Of a stretch of DNA of 64,000 nucleotides, positions 28,411-36,611 are shown in pieces. Within the stretch, counting starts at the first letter, position 1. Each line of letters opens with the position of its first letter. This DNA is from Thalassococcus halodurans (GTDB lineage: Bacteria; Pseudomonadota; Alphaproteobacteria; Rhodobacterales; Rhodobacteraceae): positions 250,501-314,500 of the forward strand of contig NZ_FNUZ01000002.1 in assembly GCF_900108225.1 (NCBI RefSeq). The letters are read 5' to 3'. The notes beneath the pieces were generated by a model. That model did not search any database. It was given only the letters and a program-made list of their open reading frames with translations, and had not been told where the DNA came from. The position numbers and the translations under genes were made by a program.

Positions 28411-28550
28411 AGAGGGCTTCCTTTCTGGTCGGTACCAGCATTTTGAAATATTTAGATACCGTGCGGTTTCCTAATATTGGAATTTATTCCTATTCCGTCT
28501 TTTGGCAAGACAAGATTTCTGCAGATGCGAAAAATTTTGATTTTGTCTGT

Positions 28551-29183
28551 TTACGCGGCGGTGCGAAGTTCTTCGATGACTTTCAGCCAAAGTTCGGGCT
28601 GTTGTGCGCCGGGGACCGCGTGCTGGCCCGCAACCACGAAGGTCGGCACCGACGTAATACCCATCTGCCGCGCAGCCTCGTCGCGTTTCTTGATGTCTTC
28701 CACGTCGGCATCAGAGGCCAGAAGGCGATGGATCACACTGGCATCCAAACCGATGCTGTCGGCGATGTCGCACAGCACCTCGTGGTCACCAATATCGCGG
28801 CCTTCGACAAAGTAGGCTTTGAACAGCGACGACACGGCCGCTGTCTGGCGGCCTTCGATACCGGCCCAATGGATCAGACGATGCGCGTCCAGCGTGTTTG
28901 GCGTTTTTTGGATCGCATCCAGATTGATTGTGATCTTCTGCGCCTCGCACATTTCAACCAAGGGCATGTAAGCCGCTACTGCCCCTTCTTGGCCGTTGAA
29001 CTTTCCTTCCAGATAAGCACGACGGTCCATGCCTTCGCGGGGCATAGTGGGGTTGAGCTGAAAGGGGTGCCATTCGATTTCGAACGGGTGATCCGGCGAT
29101 TGTTCCAAGGCGCGATCTAAAAGCGTTTTGCCAACATAGCACCAGGGGCAAATCGGGTCCGACATGATATCCAGTTTGACCAT
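28551..29183 (-). CDS. DsbA-family oxidoreductase, FrnE type
   Basis: This 210-residue thioredoxin-fold protein has the DsbA-family CPWC active site at its N-terminus (MSDPICPWCYVGK, about residues 11-14) and the closing cis-Pro motif ITSVPTFVV. It lacks a signal peptide, so it is cytosolic, as are FrnE-like disulfide isomerases and 2-hydroxychromene-2-carboxylate isomerase relatives. I start at ATG 29183 (MVKLDIMSDP); an earlier in-frame ATG adds 13 residues that look like leader sequence. It follows the acyl-CoA ligase on the same strand by 62 bases. Confidence 0.87.
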   Translation of the reverse strand: MVKLDIMSDPICPWCYVGKTLLDRALEQSPDHPFEIEWHPFQLNPTMPREGMDRRAYLEGKFNGQEGAVAAYMPLVEMCEAQKITINLDAIQKTPNTLDAHRLIHWAGIEGRQTAAVSSLFKAYFVEGRDIGDHEVLCDIADSIGLDASVIHRLLASDADVEDIKKRDEAARQMGITSVPTFVVAGQHAVPGAQQPELWLKVIEELRTAA

Positions 29184-29245
29184 AGTTGATGCCTTTCCTT
29201 TGTAGGACAATGCTAACAGCAAAACGTCGAAATAAGCCCGAGCCT

Positions 29246-30763
29246 TTAGTGGGTGTTTCGCGGAATGTCACGAAGCGCTTTGCGAAGTAATTTGCCATTG
29301 GGGTTCTTTGGCAATGCATCTAGTTGAACAAAGATGCGGGGCTGTTTGTAGCGGGCCAGATGTTCTGCGCACCAGTCTTGCAAGTCGCTTTCACTAAGCG
29401 GTTCGGAAGACACGAAAAACGCGGCGATCAGGCGGACGTCTTCTTTGACTTCGATGTCCGTGGCGCCAACTTCCGAAATCGCCGGATGTTGTAGCAGCGC
29501 GTTTTCGACCTCGACAGGCGAGACGCGGAAACCGCCCGCGTTCATCATGTCGTCATTGCGGCCAAGAAAGCGGATGCGACCGTCTGATTCCATTGCGCCC
29601 AGATCACCGGTGGTAAACCAGTCACCTTGAAAGCGGCTTTTGGTTTCTTCCTCTGCGCCGATGTAACCCAGCATCAGACCGGGGTCGGATTTATGGATCG
29701 CGATCTGGCCGGGTTCGCCAAGCTCGACAGGGCCGTCATCGCCCAGAATAGCTATCCGGCGTCCAACCTGCGGTTTGCCGAGGTATCCGTCCGACAGATC
29801 GGTTGTCGTTGGTTCGGTCGAGATAAACGTTGAACATTCGGACATTCCGTAGGCTTCGAAAATCGGCGTGCCGGTTGCTTCCTGCCAAGCGCTCAGGATG
29901 GACTGGGGCAGTTTCTCGCCTGCCGAAAGCCCATGCCGAAGTTTCGGAAAGGACAGGTTCGGTTGTTTCAGGATCTGGCGATAGACGCCCGGAACAGCGG
30001 CGAAAATGGTAGCCTCATTCCGTTTGATCAGCAGTGGCAATTGGTCAGGCGTGACATTGCTGGCTGGCACCAGAGCCGTGGCGCCCATGGTCCATGGGTC
30101 CATCAGCCCAGTGCCCAAGGTGAACGTCCAGTTGAACGCCCCCGCATGGCACAGACGGTCGTCCGGTGTCAGGCCGTACCAGCCCTCCATCATCATCTGA
30201 CGCGCCCAGATCGCACGATGTGCATGGCCCACGGCACGAGGGACGCCAGAGGTGCCGGATGTAAACACGATATAGCCAAGGCGTTCAGGATCGCCGAAAT
30301 GGTAATCAGCCGCTGGCAGGTCGCGCCACAGATGCAGTGTCTCTTGATCGAATGCTGGGATACCCAGTTCGGGGCAGGGCGTGGTTTCATCCCTGACAAC
30401 ACAGGCCAGATCCAGAACCTTGGACATCTTTTCGATCTCGGGCGCTGTCAGCTGGGCCGAGGTGGGCACAGGCACCAGACCTGCTGCCAAAGCACCGAGA
30501 AACGCGATTGGAAAATCAACGGTATTGCCCAGCCGCATCAACACGTGTTGGCCCGGTGTCAGGCCCTGATCCAGAAGGCCACGTGCGGTGCCCAGAATGG
30601 CCGCTGTCAGCTTGGCATAGCTCCACCGTTCCGCACCTGTCGGCTTTAGAATGGACAGGGCGATTTTGTCAGGTGTGGCTTGGCCCGCTGCCAGAACATG
30701 GGCGGCCATATTGAACGGGGTCGGGCAGGGCGCGAAGGGCCCTTTATCAAAAACAGACAGCAT
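29246..30763 (-). CDS. Acyl-CoA synthetase (AMP-forming ligase)
   Basis: This 505-residue ANL-superfamily enzyme activates a carboxylic acid to its CoA thioester via an acyl-adenylate. The P-loop motif is IVFTSGTSGVPRAVGH near residue 165, followed by YGMSECSTF, the TGDLGAMESDGRIRFLGR hinge region and the catalytic Lys in NPNGKLLRKAL near the C-terminus. It resembles benzoate- and short-chain acyl-CoA ligases, but the acid is not readable from sequence. A 64-base divergent gap separates it from an XRE-cupin regulator, which probably controls it. The FrnE-type gene follows. Confidence 0.88.
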   Translation of the reverse strand: MLSVFDKGPFAPCPTPFNMAAHVLAAGQATPDKIALSILKPTGAERWSYAKLTAAILGTARGLLDQGLTPGQHVLMRLGNTVDFPIAFLGALAAGLVPVPTSAQLTAPEIEKMSKVLDLACVVRDETTPCPELGIPAFDQETLHLWRDLPAADYHFGDPERLGYIVFTSGTSGVPRAVGHAHRAIWARQMMMEGWYGLTPDDRLCHAGAFNWTFTLGTGLMDPWTMGATALVPASNVTPDQLPLLIKRNEATIFAAVPGVYRQILKQPNLSFPKLRHGLSAGEKLPQSILSAWQEATGTPIFEAYGMSECSTFISTEPTTTDLSDGYLGKPQVGRRIAILGDDGPVELGEPGQIAIHKSDPGLMLGYIGAEEETKSRFQGDWFTTGDLGAMESDGRIRFLGRNDDMMNAGGFRVSPVEVENALLQHPAISEVGATDIEVKEDVRLIAAFFVSSEPLSESDLQDWCAEHLARYKQPRIFVQLDALPKNPNGKLLRKALRDIPRNTH

Positions 30764-30827
30764 GGCGCGGACTTAGGTCCAAACCATCGATCTTGCAAGC
30801 TACGAGGAGCGCGCCTATAGCTTTGAT

Positions 30828-31451
30828 ATGAGTGAAGGTGATCCCAAAAGTCTGATCAAAATTGCCCGTGAAAACGGTCAAGACGGCGAAATCGAAGCCC
30901 TGAACCTGGGTGAACGCGTGCGCGATTTGCGCAAAGCACGCGACTGGACGCTTGAACAAGCGGCCAAACAGGCAGGGCTTGCCCGGTCTACGCTGTCCAA
31001 GATTGAAAATGGTCAGATGTCGCCGACTTACGACGCCTTGAAGAAATTGGCCACGGGGCTTGAGATTTCGGTGCCCCAGTTGTTCACGCCGCCCAAGCGT
31101 GACCAGATCAACGGTCGTTTGGCTGTGACGAAGAACGGTAACGGCCAGCAGCAGGCGACAGCCACTTACGAACATGAACTGCTCGCAGAAACGCTGACCA
31201 AAAAACAGATGCTGCCGTATCGTGCGCGTGTTCGTGCGCGGTCGATGGATGAGTTTGACGGTTGGGTGCGCCATGACGGCGAAGAGTTTCTGTATGTGCT
31301 TACCGGTGTGATCCAGCTATACACAGAATTCTATGAACCCATCGAAATGCGCCGTGGCGACAGTGCCTATTACGACGCCACGATGGGCCATAATGTTGTG
31401 TCTATCAGCGACGAGGACGCGACCATCCTGTGGGTCACGTCGCTCGCCTGA
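30828..31451 (+). CDS. XRE-family transcriptional regulator with cupin sensor domain
   Basis: This 207-residue regulator has an N-terminal helix-turn-helix of the XRE/SinR type (LGERVRDLRKARDWTLEQAA then KQAGLARSTLSKIENGQMSP, about residues 27-80) and a C-terminal cupin_2 domain (about 130-205; HDGEEFLYVLTGVIQL, MRRGDSAYYDATMGHNV). Such regulators usually act as repressors that sense a small ligand through the cupin and control a neighbouring catabolic gene. The short divergent gap to the acyl-CoA ligase makes that gene the first candidate target. It is convergent with an entericidin-like gene, with five bases between. Confidence 0.9.
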   Translation: MSEGDPKSLIKIARENGQDGEIEALNLGERVRDLRKARDWTLEQAAKQAGLARSTLSKIENGQMSPTYDALKKLATGLEISVPQLFTPPKRDQINGRLAVTKNGNGQQQATATYEHELLAETLTKKQMLPYRARVRARSMDEFDGWVRHDGEEFLYVLTGVIQLYTEFYEPIEMRRGDSAYYDATMGHNVVSISDEDATILWVTSLA

Positions 31452-31456
31452 TCTGA

Positions 31457-31570
31457 TCAGAACCAGCCTTGGACTGTTCTGGAAGCAGACGAGATATCCT
31501 CGCCTGCGCCTTCGATTGTGCCGCAGCTTGCCAGCATGAGTGTTGCGGCCAGAAAAATGCTGATGCGCAT
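31457..31570 (-). CDS. Entericidin A/B-like small lipoprotein
   Basis: This 37-residue protein has a signal peptide with lipobox MLASC (Cys near residue 15) followed by GTIEGAGEDISSASRTVQGW, the usual entericidin pattern Gly-x-Gly-Glu-Asp-Ile. Entericidins are tiny outer-membrane lipoproteins linked to stress and programmed lysis in enterobacteria; in Rhodobacterales their role is unclear. GAAGAGGAG lies upstream of the ATG. The start is five bases after the stop of the solute-binding-protein gene, so it is probably co-transcribed. No antidote partner (the EcnA/EcnB pair) is adjacent. Confidence 0.78.
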   Translation of the reverse strand: MRISIFLAATLMLASCGTIEGAGEDISSASRTVQGWF

Positions 31571-31575
31571 TCCTA

Positions 31576-33393
31576 TCACTCCTCTTCCCACCACCAGACA
31601 TCCGGTTGCCAACCGATCCAGTCACCGTAGATCGGCAGTGTCTCGGGATATTTCAGTTCCTTGACGTGGGCAATCCGGCTGGACGAGAAATCATAGATCG
31701 GAATGACATAGCGGCCACTGGTCAGGATACGGTCCAATGCCTTGGTCGCGGCGACAAAGTCGTTCTGGTCGGTCGAGTTCAGGATCGTATCGATCATCGC
31801 CTCGGCCGCGGGGGAATTCATGCCCATCAGGTTACGCGAACCGGGTTCGGTCACGCCTTTGGAACCCCAGTACAGATGCTGTTCGTTGCCCGGAGATAGC
31901 GACAGGCCACGGCGGTAGTAGGTCATGCCAAAGTCATAGGCATTGACGCGTTCCTTGTACTGGGCGCTATCGATCATCGTCACTTGCGGGGTGATCCCCA
32001 TGCGGGACAGGGCCTCGACATACAGGTCAATGATCGATTGCGCCTCGCCCGAACCTTGGCTGAGAACGATTTCAAAGGTGAACGGCGCACCATTTGCGTC
32101 GGCCATGACACCGTCCTGAATGGTCCAGCCCGCCTGCTCCATCAAATCAATCGCCGCGCGTAGGTTTTTGCGGTTGCGTTCCGATCCGTCGCTGACGGGC
32201 AGGGCATAGCCCTCGATCGCGCCGGGAAGCAGATCATCGGCGAAGGGTTCAAGAAATTCCAGCACGCGGCCTTTCGCGGGACCATTGTCCATACCGAGTT
32301 GCGAGTTGCTGAAATACGACCCGATCCGCGCCTGACGGCCGCCAGTCATCGCGTCGTTGATGTATTCAAAGTTGAACGCCTGAATAAGCGCCTCGCGTAC
32401 GCGCCAGTCTTTGAAGGTGGGCAGGCGGGTGTTCATGACAAAGCCCGTCATGCCGGTGGGGCGCTGATGCGGGATCAGGGATTTAACGACATCACCGTTT
32501 TGGACGGCTGGGAAGTCGAACTGTGTTTCCCACTTTTCGGCGTTGGTTTCACGATGGGAGTTCAGGATGCCCGCCTTGAAACCTTCGAACATGACCTGCG
32601 CATCGCCGAAGAACTCCATGCGGATTTCATCAAGGTTGGCGACGCCTTGCATGAACGGCACATCTTTGCCCCAGTAATCGGGGTTGCGCGTCAGGGTCAC
32701 ATAGCGACCGGCTTCGAAATCCGAGATCGTGTAAGGGGCCGTTGTGATCGGGATGTCTTCCAGTCCGGATTCCGCGAAATCCTTGCCGTCCCACTGTGCC
32801 TTTTTAAGGATCGGACGCATGCCAAGGATGAGCGGTAGCTCACGGTCTTCGACGTTAAAAGTGAACTTGACCTTGCGGTCGCCTGTTTTCTCCATCGTGG
32901 CGATCTTTTCCCACGATCCGCGATAGCGTGGGTGGCCGACAGTGCCCAAGGTTTCATAGGACCACATGACGTCTTCGACGGTCACAGGCGTACCATCCGA
33001 GAACTTGGCTTCTTCACGAAGCGTAAATTCTACCCAGCTACGGTCGTCCGGCACCTCGATCGATTCGGCCAGAAGGCCGTACAGCGCGAAGGGTTCGCCA
33101 TAGTTGCGGGCCATCAGGCTTTCGTAGGCCAGAAAACGAAGCTGCCAGGGAACCGACCCTTTCAGGATATGGGGGTTCAGGCTGTCAAAGCTGCCGACCT
33201 CGCCAGTGACGATCCGGCCACCCTTGGGCGCTTCTGGATTGGCGTAGGGTAGGGACACAAAATCGGGTGGAAGCGCGGGCTCGCCGTACATAGCTATGCC
33301 ATGCTTTGGTTCGGCTGTCGCAGAGGCCGCAATTGCCGCCAATGCAAGGCCCCCGAGAACGCGGCGGAAACGCCCGTTTAAATTGCTGCTCAT
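31576..33393 (-). CDS. Extracellular solute-binding protein, family 5 (YejA-like)
   Basis: This 605-residue periplasmic binding protein has a signal peptide (RRVLGGLALAAIAASATAE) and the SBP_bac_5 fold for oligopeptide-like ligands. Segments such as ALPPDFVSLPYANPEAPKGG, FDSLNPHILKG and WVEFTLREEAKFSDGTPVT match YejA-type proteins of the microcin C/peptide uptake group. The start at ATG 33393 (MSSNLNGRF) has AAAGGA upstream; a longer frame would put 23 residues before the signal peptide. No permease or ATPase genes (yejBEF) follow, so the rest of the transporter is elsewhere or absent. The entericidin-like gene follows by five bases. Confidence 0.87.
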   Translation of the reverse strand: MSSNLNGRFRRVLGGLALAAIAASATAEPKHGIAMYGEPALPPDFVSLPYANPEAPKGGRIVTGEVGSFDSLNPHILKGSVPWQLRFLAYESLMARNYGEPFALYGLLAESIEVPDDRSWVEFTLREEAKFSDGTPVTVEDVMWSYETLGTVGHPRYRGSWEKIATMEKTGDRKVKFTFNVEDRELPLILGMRPILKKAQWDGKDFAESGLEDIPITTAPYTISDFEAGRYVTLTRNPDYWGKDVPFMQGVANLDEIRMEFFGDAQVMFEGFKAGILNSHRETNAEKWETQFDFPAVQNGDVVKSLIPHQRPTGMTGFVMNTRLPTFKDWRVREALIQAFNFEYINDAMTGGRQARIGSYFSNSQLGMDNGPAKGRVLEFLEPFADDLLPGAIEGYALPVSDGSERNRKNLRAAIDLMEQAGWTIQDGVMADANGAPFTFEIVLSQGSGEAQSIIDLYVEALSRMGITPQVTMIDSAQYKERVNAYDFGMTYYRRGLSLSPGNEQHLYWGSKGVTEPGSRNLMGMNSPAAEAMIDTILNSTDQNDFVAATKALDRILTSGRYVIPIYDFSSSRIAHVKELKYPETLPIYGDWIGWQPDVWWWEEE

Positions 33394-33506
33394 GTTTGAA
33401 TTTCCTTTGGTCCCAAACCGTTTCTTTGCGTGAACGATACGGGGGGATTCCGGCATTTTCAAACTTTTAGCTTGGATTCATGATGCGAAAAGCTTATGAA
33501 CTAAGC

Positions 33507-33583
33507 ACTGCTCGATAGGTTTCTTGCCTGTATGAAACCTGCCTCAATAACTGAACGCCAGCCTTGTGCTGGCGTTTTTTTTT
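33507..33583 (+). ncRNA. Putative small RNA ending at an orphan terminator
   Basis: A strong intrinsic terminator stands at 33553-33583 with no plus-strand gene before it. About 50 bases upstream are TTGGAT (33472-33477) and TATGAA (33495-33500), 17 bases apart, a weak sigma-70-like pair. A transcript of roughly 75 bases would result. Start and existence are inferred; no known RNA family is recognised. Confidence 0.3.
33553..33583 (+). terminator. Orphan rho-independent terminator
   Basis: AACGCCAGC-CTTGT-GCTGGCGTT with nine or more T after it is a near-perfect intrinsic terminator on the plus strand. The flanking protein genes are divergent, so neither uses it. Confidence 0.88.
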
Positions 33584-33865
33584 GTCCTTCAAAATCCTCA
33601 GAGCCATGAAAATAAGGGGGATTCACAGGTAGTGGCGCATGATCCGGCTGGTCAGAGCTTTGCGACTCGTTCAGGTCGTTCGCGATTCCGCAGTTCTATC
33701 TGGGCACGAATCTGCCAAGAATCGGGGGGATATCTTAACGCCCCGCGCCGGAGGGTAGATTGATCGTAACAGCGCGTTGTTGCGCAGGCATGGATTTCAT
33801 GTCCAATTCAGCCAAGATTGTCGCAATTTCGGAACGAATGCCCGAAAAATGCGTTTTCTCGCAAG

Positions 33866-33884
33866 TGCAGAATGTTATGCTGCA
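33866..33884. promoter_or_regulatory. Palindrome upstream of bdhA
   Basis: TGCAG-AATGTTATG-CTGCA is a 19-bp dyad, with the inner AT pairs also symmetric, 23 bases before the bdhA start. It is placed as an operator. GCAG/CTGC half-sites recall PhaR-type operators known for polyhydroxybutyrate genes; that link is speculative. Confidence 0.4.
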
Positions 33885-33907
33885 AAAGCATTATGGATGG
33901 AGATGAT

Positions 33908-34681
33908 ATGACCCTTTCAGGAAAAACAGCGATTATTACCGGTTCCAATTCGGGCATCGGTCTGGGTGTGGCCCGAGAACTTGCCAAAGCCGGTGCCGAC
34001 GTCGTCTTGAACTCCTTCACAGATAACGAAGAAGACCACGCTCTGGCCGAAGAACTTGGCAAGGAATTCGGCGTGAAAGCACGCTACATCCAAGCCGACA
34101 TGTCCAAGGCCGACCAGTGCCGCGCCCTGATCGAAAAGGCAGGCGTTTGCGATATTCTGGTGAACAACGCGGGCATCCAACACGTGGCCCCGATTGACGA
34201 GTTTCCGGTCGAGAAATGGGACGCGATCATCGCGATCAATATGAATTCGGCGTTTCACTGTACTGCCGCCGCGCTGCCCATGATGCGCAAAGCCGGATGG
34301 GGCCGTGTGATCAATGTTGCCAGTGCCCACGGCCTGACCGCGTCGCCCTATAAATCAGCCTACGTCGCGGCCAAACACGGTGTTGTCGGCATGACCAAGG
34401 TGGTCGCGCTGGAAACCGCAAAGGAAAAGATCACAGCGAACGCGATCTGTCCGGGCTACGTTCTGACCCCGCTGGTGGAGGCGCAGATCCCCGATACCGC
34501 GAAAAAGTACGACATGACCGAAGAGGAAGCCAAAGAGAAGGTGATCCTTGAGCGTCAGCCGTCCAAGGAATTTGCTACCACCGAACAGATCGGCGGAACG
34601 GCGGTCTTCCTTTGTTCGTCGGCTGCGGATCAGATCACCGGCACAACGATCAGCGTCGACGGTGGTTGGACGGCGCTCTAA
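33908..34681 (+). CDS. bdhA: D-beta-hydroxybutyrate dehydrogenase
   Basis: This 257-residue NAD-dependent short-chain dehydrogenase interconverts 3-hydroxybutyrate and acetoacetate, linking PHB turnover to the TCA cycle. It has the cofactor loop TGSNSGIGLGVAREL, NNAGIQHVAPI (family-specific), the catalytic Ser in VASAHGL, the Tyr-x3-Lys of SAYVAAKHG and the closing ITGTTISVDGGWTAL. The QIPDTAKKYDMTEEEAKEKVILERQPSKEF segment is typical of this enzyme. ATG 33908 has GGAG seven bases upstream; an ATG five codons earlier is the alternative. A palindrome lies just before it. Confidence 0.93.
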   Translation: MTLSGKTAIITGSNSGIGLGVARELAKAGADVVLNSFTDNEEDHALAEELGKEFGVKARYIQADMSKADQCRALIEKAGVCDILVNNAGIQHVAPIDEFPVEKWDAIIAINMNSAFHCTAAALPMMRKAGWGRVINVASAHGLTASPYKSAYVAAKHGVVGMTKVVALETAKEKITANAICPGYVLTPLVEAQIPDTAKKYDMTEEEAKEKVILERQPSKEFATTEQIGGTAVFLCSSAADQITGTTISVDGGWTAL

Positions 34682-34716
34682 TCCGTTGACGGCCTGAAAA
34701 TCGAAATTACACAGGG

Positions 34717-34759
34717 GCCCTTCTGGTTTTCCGGAAGGGTCACGTCTATGTGACCCTGT
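34717..34759 (+). promoter_or_regulatory. Two overlapping, mutually exclusive stem-loops
   Basis: CCCTTCTGG-TTTT-CCGGAAGGG (one wobble) and GGGTCAC-GTCTAT-GTGACCC share the GGG stretch at about 34737-34739, so only one can form. They lie between bdhA and the exporter gene. No T-tract follows the second. An attenuator-like role is possible. Confidence 0.4.
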
Positions 34760-34774
34760 AATCAGGAGAGCCCC

Positions 34775-36592
34775 ATGCGCAGCAGCACTGCAGACATCAC
34801 CGCCCAAGACCGTCGCTCCGGATGGGAGATCATCAAAAAGGTGGCACCTTACCTGTGGCCCGAGGGCCAAACATGGGTAAAGCGCCGCGTTGTGATCTCG
34901 ATGGCGCTGCTTATTCTGGCAAAGGTCATCGCAGTCAGCACGCCGTTTTTCTACAAAGCTGCCATCGACAAGCTGACAGGCGACAGTGTCGATCCTGCGT
35001 GGACGCTTGGCGTTGGTGCGGTAGGTTTGACCGTCGCCTACGGTATGGCGCGGGTGCTGAATTCTGGTTTCCAGCAACTGCGTGATGCGGTCTTTGCCCG
35101 CGTTGGGCAACGCGCTTTGCGCAGGCTGGCGCTTCGGACCTTCCGGCATATCCACCAGCTTTCGCTGCGCTACCACATCACGCGCCGCACGGGCGGTCTG
35201 TCGCGGATCATTGAACGTGGTGTGAAGGGCGTCGAATTCCTGCTGCGCTTTATGCTGTTCAGCATCGGCCCGTTGTTGTTGGAGCTGATCCTGGTGGCCG
35301 GCGCGCTCTATTTCGCGCTGGATGTTTGGTATCTGGTAGTCGTCGTTCTCACCATTGTTTTGTACGTCACCTTCACGTTCAAAGTCACCGAATGGCGGGT
35401 CAAGCTGCGTCGGGTGATGAACGAACAGGACACCGACGCGAACCAGAAAGCCATCGACAGTCTTCTGAACTTTGAAACGGTTAAATACTTCGGCGCCGAG
35501 GATCGCGAAACCGAACGGTACGATCAGGCGATGCGCAAATACGAAAGCGCTGCGGTCAAAACGTCTACCTCGCTCGCGATGCTGAACTTCGGTCAGGCGC
35601 TGATTATTACCAGCGGTCTGGTCATTGTGATGGTTATGGCGGCCGTCGGCGTTCAGAACGGGTCGCTGACCGTTGGTGATCTGGTCATGGTCAACGCCCT
35701 GATGATCCAGATTACGATGCCTTTGAACTTCCTTGGCACGGTCTATCGTGAAATCCGTCAAAGCCTTGTGGATATGGGCGAGATGTTCGACCTGCTAGAG
35801 CAGCCAGCCGAGGTGTCCGACAAGCCGAATGCACCTGCCTTGAACGTTTCCGGCGGCGTGGTCGAGCTGGGCAATGTCGTCTTCGGGTACGAGGCCGAAC
35901 GCCCCATTCTGAAAGGCGTGTCGGTTACCGTGAACGCAGGCGAGACTGTTGCCTTGGTCGGCCCGTCTGGGTCGGGCAAGTCCACCATCGGGCGTCTGCT
36001 TTTCCGTTTCTATGACGTCAAAGGCGGCGCGATCAAAATCGATGGGCAGGACATCCGTGATGTCACGCAGGAAAGCCTGCATAAGTCGATCGGCGTGGTT
36101 CCTCAGGACACAGTGCTGTTCAATGACACCATCCGATACAACATTGCCTACGGACGCGCAGATGCGACCGAAGCCGATATTGTCGAAGCCGCGCAAGCCG
36201 CCCAGATCCATGACTTCATCGTGTCTTTGCCAGACGGTTACGACACCACAGTTGGTGAGCGCGGGCTTAAGCTGTCTGGCGGTGAAAAGCAGCGGGTCGG
36301 GATTGCGCGCACATTGCTTAAGAACCCGCCAATCCTGTTGCTGGACGAGGCGACCTCGGCGCTGGATACCGAAACCGAACAGGGCATTCAGTCGGCACTG
36401 GCCCGCGCGGGTGAGGGGCGCACCGTTCTGACAATCGCGCACCGTCTGTCGACCGTGGCGGATGCGGATAAGATCATTGTTTTGGAAGCGGGCGAGATCG
36501 TCGAAAGCGGCACGCATGACAATCTGCTGGCCAAGGGCGGGCGCTATGCCAGCCTATGGGCGCGTCAAGCCGCAGATCGTAACGCGGCCTGA
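34775..36592 (+). CDS. Atm1-type ABC exporter (fused permease-ATPase)
   Basis: This 605-residue half-transporter has an N-terminal six-helix export domain (about residues 38-330) and a C-terminal ATPase (about 365-600) with Walker A GPSGSGKST, signature LSGGEKQRVGIART, Walker B ILLLDEATSALD and H-loop IAHRLSTVADAD. SLLNFETVKYFGAEDRE in the membrane domain is the hallmark of the Atm1/HMT1 group, which exports glutathione-based compounds and helps with heavy metals and sulfur for Fe-S clusters. GGAGAGCC precedes the ATG. It is convergent with the RND genes with 19 bases between. Confidence 0.92.
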   Translation: MRSSTADITAQDRRSGWEIIKKVAPYLWPEGQTWVKRRVVISMALLILAKVIAVSTPFFYKAAIDKLTGDSVDPAWTLGVGAVGLTVAYGMARVLNSGFQQLRDAVFARVGQRALRRLALRTFRHIHQLSLRYHITRRTGGLSRIIERGVKGVEFLLRFMLFSIGPLLLELILVAGALYFALDVWYLVVVVLTIVLYVTFTFKVTEWRVKLRRVMNEQDTDANQKAIDSLLNFETVKYFGAEDRETERYDQAMRKYESAAVKTSTSLAMLNFGQALIITSGLVIVMVMAAVGVQNGSLTVGDLVMVNALMIQITMPLNFLGTVYREIRQSLVDMGEMFDLLEQPAEVSDKPNAPALNVSGGVVELGNVVFGYEAERPILKGVSVTVNAGETVALVGPSGSGKSTIGRLLFRFYDVKGGAIKIDGQDIRDVTQESLHKSIGVVPQDTVLFNDTIRYNIAYGRADATEADIVEAAQAAQIHDFIVSLPDGYDTTVGERGLKLSGGEKQRVGIARTLLKNPPILLLDEATSALDTETEQGIQSALARAGEGRTVLTIAHRLSTVADADKIIVLEAGEIVESGTHDNLLAKGGRYASLWARQAADRNAA

Positions 36593-36611
36593 TCTAGGTT
36601 TCTCGGGCCGC

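Larger units (their letters stand above)
33394..33907. other. 514-base gap between divergent genes, no protein gene seen
   Basis: No coding sequence here has a plausible ribosome site. The gap contains the promoters for the binding-protein gene and bdhA, a plus-strand terminator with no gene upstream of it, and a palindrome next to bdhA. These are listed separately. Confidence 0.6.

Noticed and set aside
28479-28490. GGAATTTATTCC dyad upstream of the Bcr/CflA transporter
   Set aside because: Short and AT-rich; noted with the gene but not strong enough for a separate call.
33566-33763. 65-codon frame after the orphan terminator
   Set aside because: Begins inside the terminator T-run region and has no ribosome site or family resemblance.
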